Notes: a model not told the origin generated them from the sequence alone. Counted from the stretch's first letter, positions 43,759 to 52,598 are shown. The stretch is 64,000 nt of DNA from CAZPUI01 sp964415525 (GCA_964415525.1 CAYQAS010000003.1:13179-77178); one strand, 5' to 3'. Made by a program: numbers and translations.

Positions 43759-44612
43759 TACCGGATCTCCAATCGGGTTTCTGCGAGCAATGTGGCGGTG
43801 TCGGGATGCTGAAAGGTGATCAGGAGACTGCCCTTTTGTGAGGGGCCACCCGGTAGGTTGAGCGGCAGATGGAATCGGCGCCGAGCCAACCCGTCATAGA
43901 TGCCGACCATGGTCATCCGTGCTGCGATGACCGGTTCTCCGCCGCCCGCAGGGGTGAATACGGCCACTAGGTTTCCGTAGGCGGTCTGATTGCCGGTCCG
44001 GGCCAGTACGGCTTCAGCCGCAAGAGATGGGCTGTTCAGGAGGTTGGCCGACTCCCAGCGTACCGAAGCGGATGTGTCTCCATGACGGACGACGATGGGG
44101 ATGGCGACGCCATAAATGGGGGTCAGGCGGACGCTGATGCCTTGGGCTTCCTCGGGTTTGGCATCCCGGGGTTCCGCTTCGGGCACGGCGCGAAAGACGA
44201 GGTGACTGCGGTATTCCCCGGTGGCGAGGCTGGCTGGAGGTCGCACCGTCACTCGGAGGGTCTGGGTGGCCCCCGGTTCCAGGGTCACCTGGCGCGGGCT
44301 GTAGCGGACGATCTCATCCGCGTATTTCCCGCCGGGAGTCTTTTCGGTGATTTCGCGAAGGGTGCCATCCTCGGCCATCGCCATCTGGATGAAACTCACG
44401 CGATAGGTGGCAGTGCGAGAGCCTGTGTTCTGGAGCAGCAGCTCTCCAGAGCGTACCCCGCTCTCCAAAATCAGCCGCTGAGGGGCGACCAGAAGGTCTC
44501 CCACGCCCGGTTTCGCGCTTCGGTCGAGCTTGGGGGTTGGCAGGGGGACGGCGGGGGCCTGGGCCCCCGCCACGAGTGCGGTCAGAGCGAGGAGTATGGC
44601 GCTTGGCTGCAT
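43758..44612 (-). CDS. Pilus-type periplasmic chaperone (PapD-like), copy 1
   Basis: Protein of 284 residues with a signal peptide (QPSAILLALTALVAGAQA). It has PapD-like Ig strands: LLVAPQRLILESGVRSGELL, TATYRVSFIQMAM, VRYSPRQVTLEPGATQTLRV and EYRSHLVFRAVPE. The ATG at 44612 has GGGGAAACGAGAC upstream. It directly follows the small DUF4402 subunit gene and precedes the usher-like gene, the classical subunit-chaperone-usher order. Confidence 0.82.
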   Translation of the reverse strand: MQPSAILLALTALVAGAQAPAVPLPTPKLDRSAKPGVGDLLVAPQRLILESGVRSGELLLQNTGSRTATYRVSFIQMAMAEDGTLREITEKTPGGKYADEIVRYSPRQVTLEPGATQTLRVTVRPPASLATGEYRSHLVFRAVPEAEPRDAKPEEAQGISVRLTPIYGVAIPIVVRHGDTSASVRWESANLLNSPSLAAEAVLARTGNQTAYGNLVAVFTPAGGGEPVIAARMTMVGIYDGLARRRFHLPLNLPGGPSQKGSLLITFQHPDTATLLAETRLEIR

Positions 44613-44640
44613 GTCTCGTTTCCCCACCAAAATCAATTGC

Positions 44641-45189
44641 TTAGTTGTAGGCCACGGTGATGCTGTAGGTGTTCGTGTAGAGGCCAACGGGCTGGTTGGC
44701 GGCCACGGCCAGGGTCCCGCCGATGCGGATGTAGTCGTTGGTGTTCCAGGTGAAGGTGCCGCCGGAGGCGGAACCCGCGCCGGCTGCGCCGTTTTCAGTG
44801 AAAGTGGGGGCGCTGAGGGTCATGGTGTTCGTCGGGCCGTTGGCGACGTTCGGGGGGAAGACGATGGTCACGGAGAGGACCATGCCGTCGGTGGCGGTGA
44901 TGTCGTAGCGGGGGGTGGTATTGCCGAAGGTGGCGCTCAGGCCGCCCGTGAAGCTGGCGGTGTTGGCAGGCGTAAGTGTGATGGTGCCGGCCGTGCCGGG
45001 GGCCACCATGCGACCGAAGTACAGGTCCTGACCCTCGACCTGGGGGGTGCTGCCGTTGTTCTTGGTGATCGTGATGGGGCTGACGATCCGGGCGCCGACA
45101 TTCTGGCCAGAGAGCGTGGTGCTCTGGGCGAAGGCGGTGGTGCCGACAGCCACAAGTGCGGCGGCGGTGAGGATGGAAGACAGGCGCAT
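44641..45189 (-). CDS. DUF4402-type pilus or surface subunit (likely major subunit)
   Basis: Secreted protein of 182 residues with signal peptide RLSSILTAAALVAVGTTAFA. The mature part is a beta-sandwich ending YIRIGGTLAVAANQPVGLYT and NTYSITVAYN, the DUF4402 signature. The ATG at 45189 follows an excellent AATAGGAGGCCGC ribosome site. It is the first gene of the minus-strand cluster, has the strongest ribosome site there and sits behind a long AT-rich leader. All this fits an abundant structural subunit. Confidence 0.82.
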   Translation of the reverse strand: MRLSSILTAAALVAVGTTAFAQSTTLSGQNVGARIVSPITITKNNGSTPQVEGQDLYFGRMVAPGTAGTITLTPANTASFTGGLSATFGNTTPRYDITATDGMVLSVTIVFPPNVANGPTNTMTLSAPTFTENGAAGAGSASGGTFTWNTNDYIRIGGTLAVAANQPVGLYTNTYSITVAYN

Positions 45190-45530
45190 GCGGCCTCCTA
45201 TTGAATAGGGAAGGTTGATGGGCTTTGGCCCAAGGGTACGCATTACATGATGCGCTTTTTTGAGGGCGCATTACTACGACCTCTCTGTTTCCAGCATTTC
45301 CAGGTGACGACAATAAATAAATAATTATACTATGCAATGAATGAATTTGGGTGTGTCGAGTCGGGTCTGAAATGAATCTATGAAAAACACAATTCGCCAG
45401 TAACGCTGGGATGTAATTGTCTCTGGGGCATGCTGCAAACGCAGTGCGCCCCTTCAACGCCAAGGATGCGCATGAAGGGGTGCGGAAAAGTTTTATTAAT
45501 ATTGGTCTGGGCTGCCGAAACCCGCTTGCC
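45190..45530 (-). promoter_or_regulatory. AT-rich regulatory region ahead of the DUF4402/chaperone-usher cluster
   Basis: This 340-base stretch is far richer in A and T than its surroundings, especially 45300-45410. A perfect TATAAT on the minus strand lies at 45329-45324, about 135 bases ahead of the first gene. No good -35 is seen at the usual spacing, so an activator may be needed. A long imperfect stem (45446-45456 with 45473-45483, 11 pairs including one G-T) lies between this promoter and topA. It could act as a terminator or insulator. No gene is supported here. Confidence 0.45.
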
Positions 45531-47972
45531 TCAGTCCATGGGCTCTTCGTGCTTGCAGCTGGGGCAGATAAGCACTTGGATGGGGTCTTTGCCTCGGGGC
45601 TTGCGGGTTTTTTCACCCATGAAGGGATGTTTGCAGCCCGGGCAGGACTTGGGTACGGGCTTGTCCCAGCTGATGAAGTCGCACTTGGGATACTTGGTGC
45701 AGCCGTAGAACATTTTCCCGAAGCGGCTCTTGCGGACCGCCAGATCGCCGCCGCACTTGGGGCAGGGGACGTCGAGGAGTTCGATGGTCTTCTTGACGGT
45801 CTTGCATGTGGGGTAGTCCACGCAGCAGACGAAGGCGCCGTACCGGCCCTGGCGCTTCACCATGCCCTTGCCGCAGGTGGGGCAGGCCTCGTTGACGGGC
45901 TCGTCTGGGGCGACGGGCAGGCCCTTGGGGTCGGCCTTCACGATGCCCTTGCAGGTGGGGTAGTTGGGGCAGGCCCAGAAGGGCCCCCACTGTCCCTTGC
46001 GCAGGGTCATGGGGCTGGTGCCGCAGTTGGGGCACTCGGGGGCGTCCTCGGGCTCGTCCAGCTTCTCGAGCTCTTCCGTGTGGTCGCAGTCGGGGTATTT
46101 CGAGCAGCCGAAGAAGAGCCCGTTCTTGCCGATGCGCTTGAGCATGGGCGCCGCGCACTTGGTGCAGGCCTTCCCTGCGTCGACGCCGGCCTTGAGGTTG
46201 TCCATGGGGGCGCCTGCGGACTTCAGCTGCTTCTCGAAGGGGCCGTAGAACCCCTTCAGCATCTTCACGTAGGTGAGTTCGCCCTCCTCGATGCGGTCGA
46301 GCTTCTCTTCCAGTCCGGAGGTGTAGCTGGGGTCCATCAGCTCCTTGAAGCCCTGGACGAGGAGGTCCGTCACCACCATGCCCAGCTCGGTGGGCTTGAA
46401 GCGGCCCTCGGACTTCTTGACGTAGTCCCGGTCCTGGATGGTGGAGATGATGCTGGCGTAGGTGGAGGGGCGTCCGATGCCGTCCTCTTCCAGCTCCTTC
46501 ACCAGCGTCGCTTCGTTGTAGCGCGCGGGCGGCTTGGTCTCCTGGCGGTCCGTGTCGAGCTGGGCGAGCTTGAGGGGGTCTCCCACCTTGAGGGCGGGCA
46601 GGCCGACGTGTTCTTCCTCTTCCTCGTTCTCGGAAGTCTGGTCGATGGCTTCGGCCTTGGATTCCGTCTCCTCCGCGCGGTAGACGGCGAGCCACCCGGG
46701 GAAGCGCTCGATCTCACCCTTGGCCTCAAAAGTCGCCACCTCGCCGGTGCTCAAGGCGCTCTCGGCATCCACCACCGTCTCGTCGAAGCGGGCGGTCTCC
46801 ATCTGGGAGGCCACGGTGCGACGCCAGATCAGGGCGTAGAGGCGGAACTGATCGCCGTCCAGGCGGCCGCGGAGGCTCTCCGGCGTGCGGGTCACGTCCG
46901 TGGGACGGATGGCCTCGTGGGCCTCCTGGGCGTTGCCCTTGCCGCGGTAGATCCGGGGCTTCTCCGGCAGGAAGTCCTTGCCGTATTTGCTCTGGATGTA
47001 TTCGCGGGCGGCCTCCACCGCCTCGGGGGCGAGGCGGGGCGAGTCGGTTCTCATGTAGGTGATGAGGCCGACGGGGCCTTCGCCGAAGTCGACACCTTCA
47101 TAGAGCCGCTGCGCGGTCTGCATGGTGCGGCTGACGCTGAAGCGCAGCTTGGTCACCGCCTCCTGCTGAAGCTTGGCGGTGGTGAAGGGTGCGGCCGGAT
47201 TGCGCTTCTTCTCCTTGGTCTCGAGGCCCGTCACCTTCCAGGTGCAGGCCTTGATGGCGGCATCGAGGGCCATGGCCTCGGCCTCGCTGCCGACGCGGCG
47301 GGCGGTCTCCTTGTTGCCGCTCTGGACGGCCTTGCCGTTCAGCTTCACCAGCTTGGCCCAGAAGGGCGGCGGGTTCTTGGCGGCGAACTTAGCCCGGAGC
47401 GTCCAATATTCAACGGCATTGAAGGCCATGATTTCCCGCTCCCGGTCCACCACGAGGCGCAGGGCGACGCTCTGGACGCGACCGGCGCTGAGGCCACGGC
47501 GCACCTTGTCCCAGAGCACCTGGCTGACCTTGTAGCCCACGAGCCGGTCCAGCACACGGCGCGCGCGCTGGGCGTCCACCAGATCCTGCTTGATGACCGT
47601 GGGATTGGCCATGGCCTTCTGGATGCCAGCGGGGGTGATCTCGTGGAAGAGCACGCGGCTCACGGGCATGCCCTTGGCGGGCTTGATGGCCTCCATGAGG
47701 TGCCAGCTGATGGCCTCCCCTTCGCGGTCAGGGTCGGTTGCGAGAATGATCTCGTCCGCTTCCTTGGCGGCGGCCTTGAGGGCCTGAACCACCTTGGCCT
47801 TGGTGGTGGGGATCTCGTATTCCTCTTGGAAACTGCCTTCCACATCCACCCCGAGTTTCTTGGGGAGGTCGCGGATGTGGCCGACCGACGCCATCACCTT
47901 GAACCCCTTCCCGAGGTACTTGGTGATGGTTTTCGCCTTCGAGGGGCTTTCGACGATGACCAGCTTTGTCAC
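45531..47972 (-). CDS. topA: DNA topoisomerase I
   Basis: Type IA topoisomerase of 813 residues that relaxes negative supercoils. The TOPRIM domain (LVIVESPSKAKTITKYLG, ATDPDREGEAISWH) and the catalytic Tyr in GLITYMRTDSPRLAP are present. The tail has four clear C4 zinc ribbons (for example CPNCGTSPMTLRKGQWGPFW) and a fifth, more diverged one at the end (CPGCKHPF ... CPSCKHEEP). The GTG at 47972 is preceded by CTGGAGTCACCC; upstream codons run into dprA shadow. It overlaps dprA by 4 bases, so the two are translationally coupled. Confidence 0.96.
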   Translation of the reverse strand: MTKLVIVESPSKAKTITKYLGKGFKVMASVGHIRDLPKKLGVDVEGSFQEEYEIPTTKAKVVQALKAAAKEADEIILATDPDREGEAISWHLMEAIKPAKGMPVSRVLFHEITPAGIQKAMANPTVIKQDLVDAQRARRVLDRLVGYKVSQVLWDKVRRGLSAGRVQSVALRLVVDREREIMAFNAVEYWTLRAKFAAKNPPPFWAKLVKLNGKAVQSGNKETARRVGSEAEAMALDAAIKACTWKVTGLETKEKKRNPAAPFTTAKLQQEAVTKLRFSVSRTMQTAQRLYEGVDFGEGPVGLITYMRTDSPRLAPEAVEAAREYIQSKYGKDFLPEKPRIYRGKGNAQEAHEAIRPTDVTRTPESLRGRLDGDQFRLYALIWRRTVASQMETARFDETVVDAESALSTGEVATFEAKGEIERFPGWLAVYRAEETESKAEAIDQTSENEEEEEHVGLPALKVGDPLKLAQLDTDRQETKPPARYNEATLVKELEEDGIGRPSTYASIISTIQDRDYVKKSEGRFKPTELGMVVTDLLVQGFKELMDPSYTSGLEEKLDRIEEGELTYVKMLKGFYGPFEKQLKSAGAPMDNLKAGVDAGKACTKCAAPMLKRIGKNGLFFGCSKYPDCDHTEELEKLDEPEDAPECPNCGTSPMTLRKGQWGPFWACPNYPTCKGIVKADPKGLPVAPDEPVNEACPTCGKGMVKRQGRYGAFVCCVDYPTCKTVKKTIELLDVPCPKCGGDLAVRKSRFGKMFYGCTKYPKCDFISWDKPVPKSCPGCKHPFMGEKTRKPRGKDPIQVLICPSCKHEEPMD

Positions 47973-48850
47973 GGGTGACTCCAGGCTTGCGATGATGGGA
48001 CCAACGGGCCCGGGGCTGTCAAGTCCCGGAGACCCGCAAGATCCTCCAAGATGTCCTGCGGATGTCGCGCCGGGTGGGCGCAACCCTCCCGCAGCAGGGC
48101 GTTCGGCCCCTCGGCGCCGGGATCCTCCGGGGCACCGGGGCAGGCCCAGAGGTCACGACCCAGGTCCAGGGCCAGGCGGGCAGTGACGAGGCTCCCGCTC
48201 TTGAGCTGGGACTCCACCACCACGACCCCGTGGGACCAGGCCGCCAGCAGCAGGTTGCGCCGGGGGAAGTGCCAGGCATGGGGCGCCGCCTCCGGCGGGA
48301 ACGGCGTGATCACGCCACCGCCCGCGGCCACCATGCGGTCCATGAGCGGGACGTGCTCCCGAGGGTAGGGATTCGACAACCCGGAACCCAGGACGCCCCA
48401 GGTGGGACCGGCCTCCAGGGCGCCGCAGTGGGCCGCGCCGTCGATGCCTCGGGCGAGGCCTGAAAGCACGCCAAGCCCTGCAGCGGTGAGGGTCTTGGCC
48501 CAGGTTCGGGCCCTCTCCAGCCCGAGGCGACTGGCCTTCCGGGCGCCCACCAGGGCGATGCAGAGGGGCGGCGGCAGGGTGCCACGGACCCACAACGCCA
48601 CGGGATAGGGAAGGCGGGGCCAGAGGTGCTCGGTGCCGGGCTGGCTCGGAAGCACGATGCGGGCGCCGAGGCGATGTGCGGCCTCCTGCAGGCGCGGCAG
48701 CTCCAGGCTCCAGTGCTCCAGGTCCTTGAGCTCCAAGGGATTCAGGAAAGGATCCTGATCCGTCTGCAGCGTCGCCCAGACCTCCGCCTTCCGGCGTTCC
48801 GGCCAGCGGCCCAGGGTGAAGGCCAGTGCGAGGGTGTCAGCGGAGTACAT
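47969..48850 (-). CDS. dprA: DNA-processing protein DprA
   Basis: Loads RecA on incoming single-stranded DNA during natural transformation. The protein has 293 residues. The Rossmann-like core is clear: IALVGARKASRLGLERARTW, LSGLARGIDGAAHCGALEAG, VLGSGLSNPYPREH, FPRRNLLLAAWSHGVVVVES and SGSLVTARLALDLGRDLWACPG. There is no obvious C-terminal winged-helix domain. With type IV pilus motors in the same window, competence is plausible. Confidence 0.94.
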   Translation of the reverse strand: MYSADTLALAFTLGRWPERRKAEVWATLQTDQDPFLNPLELKDLEHWSLELPRLQEAAHRLGARIVLPSQPGTEHLWPRLPYPVALWVRGTLPPPLCIALVGARKASRLGLERARTWAKTLTAAGLGVLSGLARGIDGAAHCGALEAGPTWGVLGSGLSNPYPREHVPLMDRMVAAGGGVITPFPPEAAPHAWHFPRRNLLLAAWSHGVVVVESQLKSGSLVTARLALDLGRDLWACPGAPEDPGAEGPNALLREGCAHPARHPQDILEDLAGLRDLTAPGPLVPSSQAWSHP

Positions 48851-48875
48851 AAAAAGGACCGGAGTGGGCCCCAGC

Positions 48876-49208
48876 TTAGCGCCCCAGGACCCGACCCCGG
48901 CAAGCTCGGGCGGGCAATGTGCCCCAGGTCCGGCTGTCCACGCTGTGTTCAGGGTTATCCCCCAGGACCGTCAGGCCACCGCCGGGGCCTATGGCGGCCA
49001 CCCGTTTCACCACGGGGCCATCGGGTCCATCCAGGTACCAGATCTGGCTGGGCTGCGGGCCAGGAGCTATCCAGGCCCGCAGCACCCAGATGCGCTCACC
49101 GCTCCGCAGGGTGGGCTCCATGCTCCGCCCCGCCACCGTGACGGGATGGACGAAGGCCAGGGGACTCAGGGCGAGCCCCAGGGCGGCCAGGGGCACCCAG
49201 GCCTTCAC
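48876..49208 (-). CDS. Very small signal peptidase I-like (S26) protein
   Basis: A 110-residue protein with an N-terminal membrane helix (VPLAALGLALSPLAFVHPV). All the core boxes of signal peptidase I are there: GRSMEPTLRSGERIWV (nucleophile Ser), VVKRVAAIG (general-base Lys) and LGDNPEHSVDSRTWG. It is much shorter than E. coli LepB (324) or Bacillus SipS (184), because the inserted beta domain is nearly absent. The GTG at 49208 overlaps the upstream gene by 4 bases. It may process a special substrate; the main signal peptidase must be elsewhere. Confidence 0.75.
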   Translation of the reverse strand: MKAWVPLAALGLALSPLAFVHPVTVAGRSMEPTLRSGERIWVLRAWIAPGPQPSQIWYLDGPDGPVVKRVAAIGPGGGLTVLGDNPEHSVDSRTWGTLPARACRGRVLGR

Positions 49209-49564
49209 GGGCGGAAGGCGGTGCGGCGACCCCGGCCATCCGCCAAGGCGACCTCGGCGATACGCGCCGGGGCGGGCACGGTGGGGGCCAGGGCGGTGGT
49301 AAGCTGACGGGCGAGTGCGGCGGGGCCCTCCAGATCCAGCACCTTGCGGTCCATGGGGGCCAAGATGGCGTCGAGGGCCGCTTCCAAGTCGCGGAAATCC
49401 ACCACCACGTCGAAGCCGTCCAGGCCGCGGCGCTCGGTGATCACTTCCACCCGATAGTCGTGGCCTTGGAGCGCACCATCCGGGGCGCGGAAGACCACAG
49501 AGAGCGGCCGTTCCACGGCGGCCTGGAAGTTGGGAAGCGGGGCGGCAGGGGTCATCTCGGGCAC
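49205..49564 (-). CDS. Degenerate QueD/6-pyruvoyl-tetrahydropterin synthase-like protein
   Basis: A 119-residue protein with the layout of the QueD/PTPS fold: FQAAVERPLSVVFRAP, LQGHDYRVEVITE, FDVVVDFRDLEAALDAIL, MDRKVLDLEG. In active enzymes the zinc is held by three His (around FSAAH and LHGHNY) and a catalytic His lies in LDHxxLN. Here the first is Val, the second is Gln and the last is Arg; only GHDY keeps its His. It is therefore probably not an active carboxytetrahydropterin synthase. Start at 49564 or 49555 is uncertain. It is coupled to the signal peptidase-like gene by a 4-base overlap. Confidence 0.6.
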   Translation of the reverse strand: MPEMTPAAPLPNFQAAVERPLSVVFRAPDGALQGHDYRVEVITERRGLDGFDVVVDFRDLEAALDAILAPMDRKVLDLEGPAALARQLTTALAPTVPAPARIAEVALADGRGRRTAFRP

Positions 49565-49624
49565 CATGGCGCGACAGTATGCCACGGCCGGGCTACATTA
49601 GAGGATTGGCAGCTCGGAGCGATC

Positions 49625-51388
49625 ATGCGCGACTATTCGACCCAGGGGAGCCGACCGGATGTGGAGCGCGAGGCGCTCGATTTCGACATCCTGTTCGTCG
49701 GCGGCGGCCCCAGCAACCTCACCGCCCTCTGGCGGCTCCTCGACCGGATTGAGGCTCACAACCGCACAGAAGGCGTCCAGAAGCTCGAAGGCCTGACCAT
49801 CGGCCTCATCGAGAAGGGCGACGCGATTGGCGATCACGCCTTCTCCGGCGCGGTGCTCGACCCCAAGGCCCTTGATGAACTCTGCCCGGACTACCTGGAG
49901 CGCGACTTCCCGACCGAGGGCCTGGTGGGGCCCGAGGAAGTCTGGCTCTTTACCAGCGACCGCAGCGGCTTCAAGTTCCCCTTCGCCCCTCCGGGCTTCC
50001 AGAACCACGGCAGCCACATTGTCTCCTTGAGCCGCATGGTCCGCTGGATGGCGGAGCAGATCGAGGCCCGGGAGATTCCGGGCGTGGACGTGATGATCAT
50101 CCCCGGCTTCGCGGGCATCGAGGTGCTCTGGGAAGACCTGGCGGACGGCACCAAGCGCGTGGCCGGCGTGCAGACCGCGGACAAGGGCGTCAACGCCGAC
50201 GGCACGCCCCGCAACAACTTCGAGCCCGGCAACCAGCTGATGGCCAAGGTGACGGTCTTCGGCGAGGGCCCCCGCGGCCACCTGGCCCGCCAGCTCGATG
50301 AGGTGCTCGGCCTCCAGAACGACGCCGTGAACCCCCAGGTCTTCGAGATGGGCGTCAAGGAAGTGTGGGAAGTGCCCGAGGGCCGCGTGCCGGAGGGCTT
50401 CGTCCTCCACAGCACCGGCTGGCCCCTGCGGGAAGGCGAGGGCGGCGGCGCCTTCATCTACAAGATGGGCGGCAACCAGTTGGCGGTGGGCTACGTCACC
50501 AGCCTGGACACGCGGGATCCCTTCTCCGACGCGCATCTCGCGCTGCAGACCTTCAAGACCCACGCCCGCATCGCGCCGATCCTCCAGGGCGGCAAGGTGG
50601 TGCAATACGGCGGCAAGGCCCTGGCCATCGGCGGCTGGCACTCTCTGCCGAAGCTCGCCTTCCCCGGTGGCCTGCTGCTGGGGGATGCGGCCCAGATGGT
50701 GAATGCGGCCCGCCTCAAGGGCATCCACCTCGGCATGAAGGCCGGCCTCCTGGCGGCGGACACGTTGGTGGACGCGCTGGTGGCGGACGACTGCTCGGCC
50801 GCGAAGCTTCAGGGCTTCCAGGACGCCTTCCTGGCCTCCTGGGCGGGCGAGGAGCTCAAGGGCGTGCGCAACGTCCATCAGGCCCTCGGCCACGGCCTCA
50901 CGGCGGGCGCCGCCATGAAGCTCGGCATCGGCATGGTGACGGGTGGCTGGATGCCCTGCGAGCCGCTCCAGGCTCACACAGATGCCGATGCGACCCAGAC
51001 CACGGAGCGCTACTACGGCAAGGCGGGGATGAAGCCTTCGGACCTGCCCTGCGAGCTGAAGTTCGACGGCGCGCGGCTCGTGACGAAGCTCGACGATGTC
51101 TACCTGAGTGGCACGCTGCACGACGAACACCAGCCCTCGCACCTGAAGATCGTGAAGGGCGACGCGGTCTGCGTGGCCTGCTTCGAGACCAAGGGTTCGC
51201 CCTGCACCGTCTTCTGCCCCGCTCAGGTCTACGAGATGCACCCGGATGCGGAGGGCAAGGTCGCCAAAGTGGAGATCGCATACAGCAACTGCGTCCACTG
51301 CAAGACCTGCGACATCAAGTGTCCAGAAGGCAACGTGGTCTGGACGCCTCCCGAGGGCGGCGGTGGCCCGAAGTACACGGTCTGCTAG
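49625..51388 (+). CDS. Electron-transfer flavoprotein:ubiquinone oxidoreductase
   Basis: Passes electrons from reduced ETF to the quinone pool at the membrane. The protein has 587 residues. FAD site FDILFVGGGPSNLTALWRLL, then GDHAFSGAVLDPKALDEL, AIGGWHSLPKLAFPGGLLLG and DAAQMVNAARLKGIHLGMKA. The C-terminal 4Fe-4S domain has Cys in CPAQVYE and YSNCVHCKTCDIKCPEGNVV. The ATG at 49625 has CGGAG upstream and gives the family start. It indicates respiratory beta-oxidation of fatty or amino acids, although no etfAB is nearby. Confidence 0.95.
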   Translation: MRDYSTQGSRPDVEREALDFDILFVGGGPSNLTALWRLLDRIEAHNRTEGVQKLEGLTIGLIEKGDAIGDHAFSGAVLDPKALDELCPDYLERDFPTEGLVGPEEVWLFTSDRSGFKFPFAPPGFQNHGSHIVSLSRMVRWMAEQIEAREIPGVDVMIIPGFAGIEVLWEDLADGTKRVAGVQTADKGVNADGTPRNNFEPGNQLMAKVTVFGEGPRGHLARQLDEVLGLQNDAVNPQVFEMGVKEVWEVPEGRVPEGFVLHSTGWPLREGEGGGAFIYKMGGNQLAVGYVTSLDTRDPFSDAHLALQTFKTHARIAPILQGGKVVQYGGKALAIGGWHSLPKLAFPGGLLLGDAAQMVNAARLKGIHLGMKAGLLAADTLVDALVADDCSAAKLQGFQDAFLASWAGEELKGVRNVHQALGHGLTAGAAMKLGIGMVTGGWMPCEPLQAHTDADATQTTERYYGKAGMKPSDLPCELKFDGARLVTKLDDVYLSGTLHDEHQPSHLKIVKGDAVCVACFETKGSPCTVFCPAQVYEMHPDAEGKVAKVEIAYSNCVHCKTCDIKCPEGNVVWTPPEGGGGPKYTVC

Positions 51389-51398
51389 CGGAGGCACC

Positions 51399-51581
51399 AT
51401 GGCCCTCGATCCTCGGCTCCTCGAGATCATCTGCTGCCCCGCGGAGCGTGACGGCAGGCCCTGCCACGGCGATCTGAACCTGGAGGGCGAGGGCCTGCGC
51501 TGCCAGGCCTGCGGCCTTCTCTATCCCATCCAGGATGGCATTCCGGTGCTGCTGCCGGACCAGGCCGTCCGTCCTTCCTGA
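51399..51581 (+). CDS. Trm112-like small zinc-ribbon protein
   Basis: A 60-residue protein with start LDPRLLEIICCPAERDG, a second Cys pair in LRCQACGLLYPIQDGIPVLL, typical of the Trm112/YcaR family. In bacteria these small proteins accompany methyltransferases or LPS genes. It has a GCGGAGGCACC ribosome site and lies 10 bases after ETF-QO and 15 bases before the heptose kinase, so an LPS-related context is possible. Confidence 0.85.
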   Translation: MALDPRLLEIICCPAERDGRPCHGDLNLEGEGLRCQACGLLYPIQDGIPVLLPDQAVRPS

Positions 51582-51596
51582 TCGGAGTTTCCCCCC

Positions 51597-52598
51597 ATGC
51601 GTCTCGACCGTTCCCAGGCCGAAGCCCTCCTCCAGCGCCTTCAGGGGCGCAAGGTGGCGGTGCTCGGCGACATCATGCTCGACGAGTACCTCTTCGGGGA
51701 GGTGAACCGCATCTCCCCTGAAGCCCCGGTGCCCGTGGTGCGGGTGCTGAAGGAGCGCACGGTGCTGGGCGGCGCGGCCAATGTCGCCGCGAACCTGCGG
51801 GCCATCGGCGCGGAACCCATGGTGATGGGCGTCCTGCAGAACGATCACGCGGGCCAGCGCCTGCTCTCGCTCCTGGCCCGCCTCGACATCGCCGTGGACG
51901 GCCTCGTCTTCGACGCCAGCCGCCCGACCATCATCAAGACCCGCATCATCGGCCAGCAGCAGCAGATGCTGCGCATCGACCGGGAGGAGCCGGGCACGCT
52001 TTCCGTCGACGTGGAGCGCGGCCTGGAGGGCTCCCTGGATGACGTGCTGGAAACGGCGGATGCCCTCATCGTCTCCGACTACGCCAAGGGGGTCATCAGC
52101 GCCCCGGTGATGGATCGCGTGCGCACCCTCTGCGCCAAGCGCAACATCCCCTGGATCGTGGATCCTAAGCCCAGCCACCGGGAACTCTACCGAGGCGCGA
52201 CCCTGCTCACGCCGAATGCCAAGGAACTCGCGGAGCTGACGGGCATGCCCTCGAAGGCGGACGACGAGATGAGCCAGGCGGCCCGGCACCTGCAGGACAG
52301 CCTGGACCTCCAGGGGCTGCTCGTGACCCGCAGCGAGCGAGGCATGGCCCTGCTCAGCAGCAGCGGCCAGCGCGAGCCCTGGATGATCCCCACCGAGGCC
52401 CGCGAGGTCTTTGATGTCAGCGGCGCCGGAGACACCGTCATCGCCGTGTTTGCCGCCGCCGTGGCCACGGGCGCCGACTGGCGAGAGGCCGCCATGTTGG
52501 CGAACGCTGCGGCCGGCATCGTCGTCGGCAAGATGGGCACCGCCACCACCACGGTGGAGGAGATCCTCGAGCGGTACCACGAGCAGGAAGCGATCTAG
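51597..52598 (+). CDS. rfaE1: D-glycero-beta-D-manno-heptose-7-phosphate kinase
   Basis: PfkB-family sugar kinase of 333 residues, phosphorylating heptose 7-phosphate at C1 for LPS core heptose. Signatures are VAVLGDIMLDEYLFGEVNRI, PEAPVPVVRV, LGGAANVAANLRAIGAEP, VDPKPSHRELYRGATLLTPN and the catalytic DVSGAGDTVIAVFAA. The nucleotidyltransferase half found in E. coli HldE is missing, so that step must be encoded elsewhere. A bidirectional terminator follows. Confidence 0.93.
   Translation: MRLDRSQAEALLQRLQGRKVAVLGDIMLDEYLFGEVNRISPEAPVPVVRVLKERTVLGGAANVAANLRAIGAEPMVMGVLQNDHAGQRLLSLLARLDIAVDGLVFDASRPTIIKTRIIGQQQQMLRIDREEPGTLSVDVERGLEGSLDDVLETADALIVSDYAKGVISAPVMDRVRTLCAKRNIPWIVDPKPSHRELYRGATLLTPNAKELAELTGMPSKADDEMSQAARHLQDSLDLQGLLVTRSERGMALLSSSGQREPWMIPTEAREVFDVSGAGDTVIAVFAAAVATGADWREAAMLANAAAGIVVGKMGTATTTVEEILERYHEQEAI

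Noticed and set aside
45446..45483. Terminator for topA
   Set aside because: The stem is good, but on the topA strand no T run follows. It is mentioned only as a possible insulator.
45417..47978. Long plus-strand open frame opposite topA
   Set aside because: Antisense to a certain topA; composition is typical of shadow frames in GC-rich DNA.
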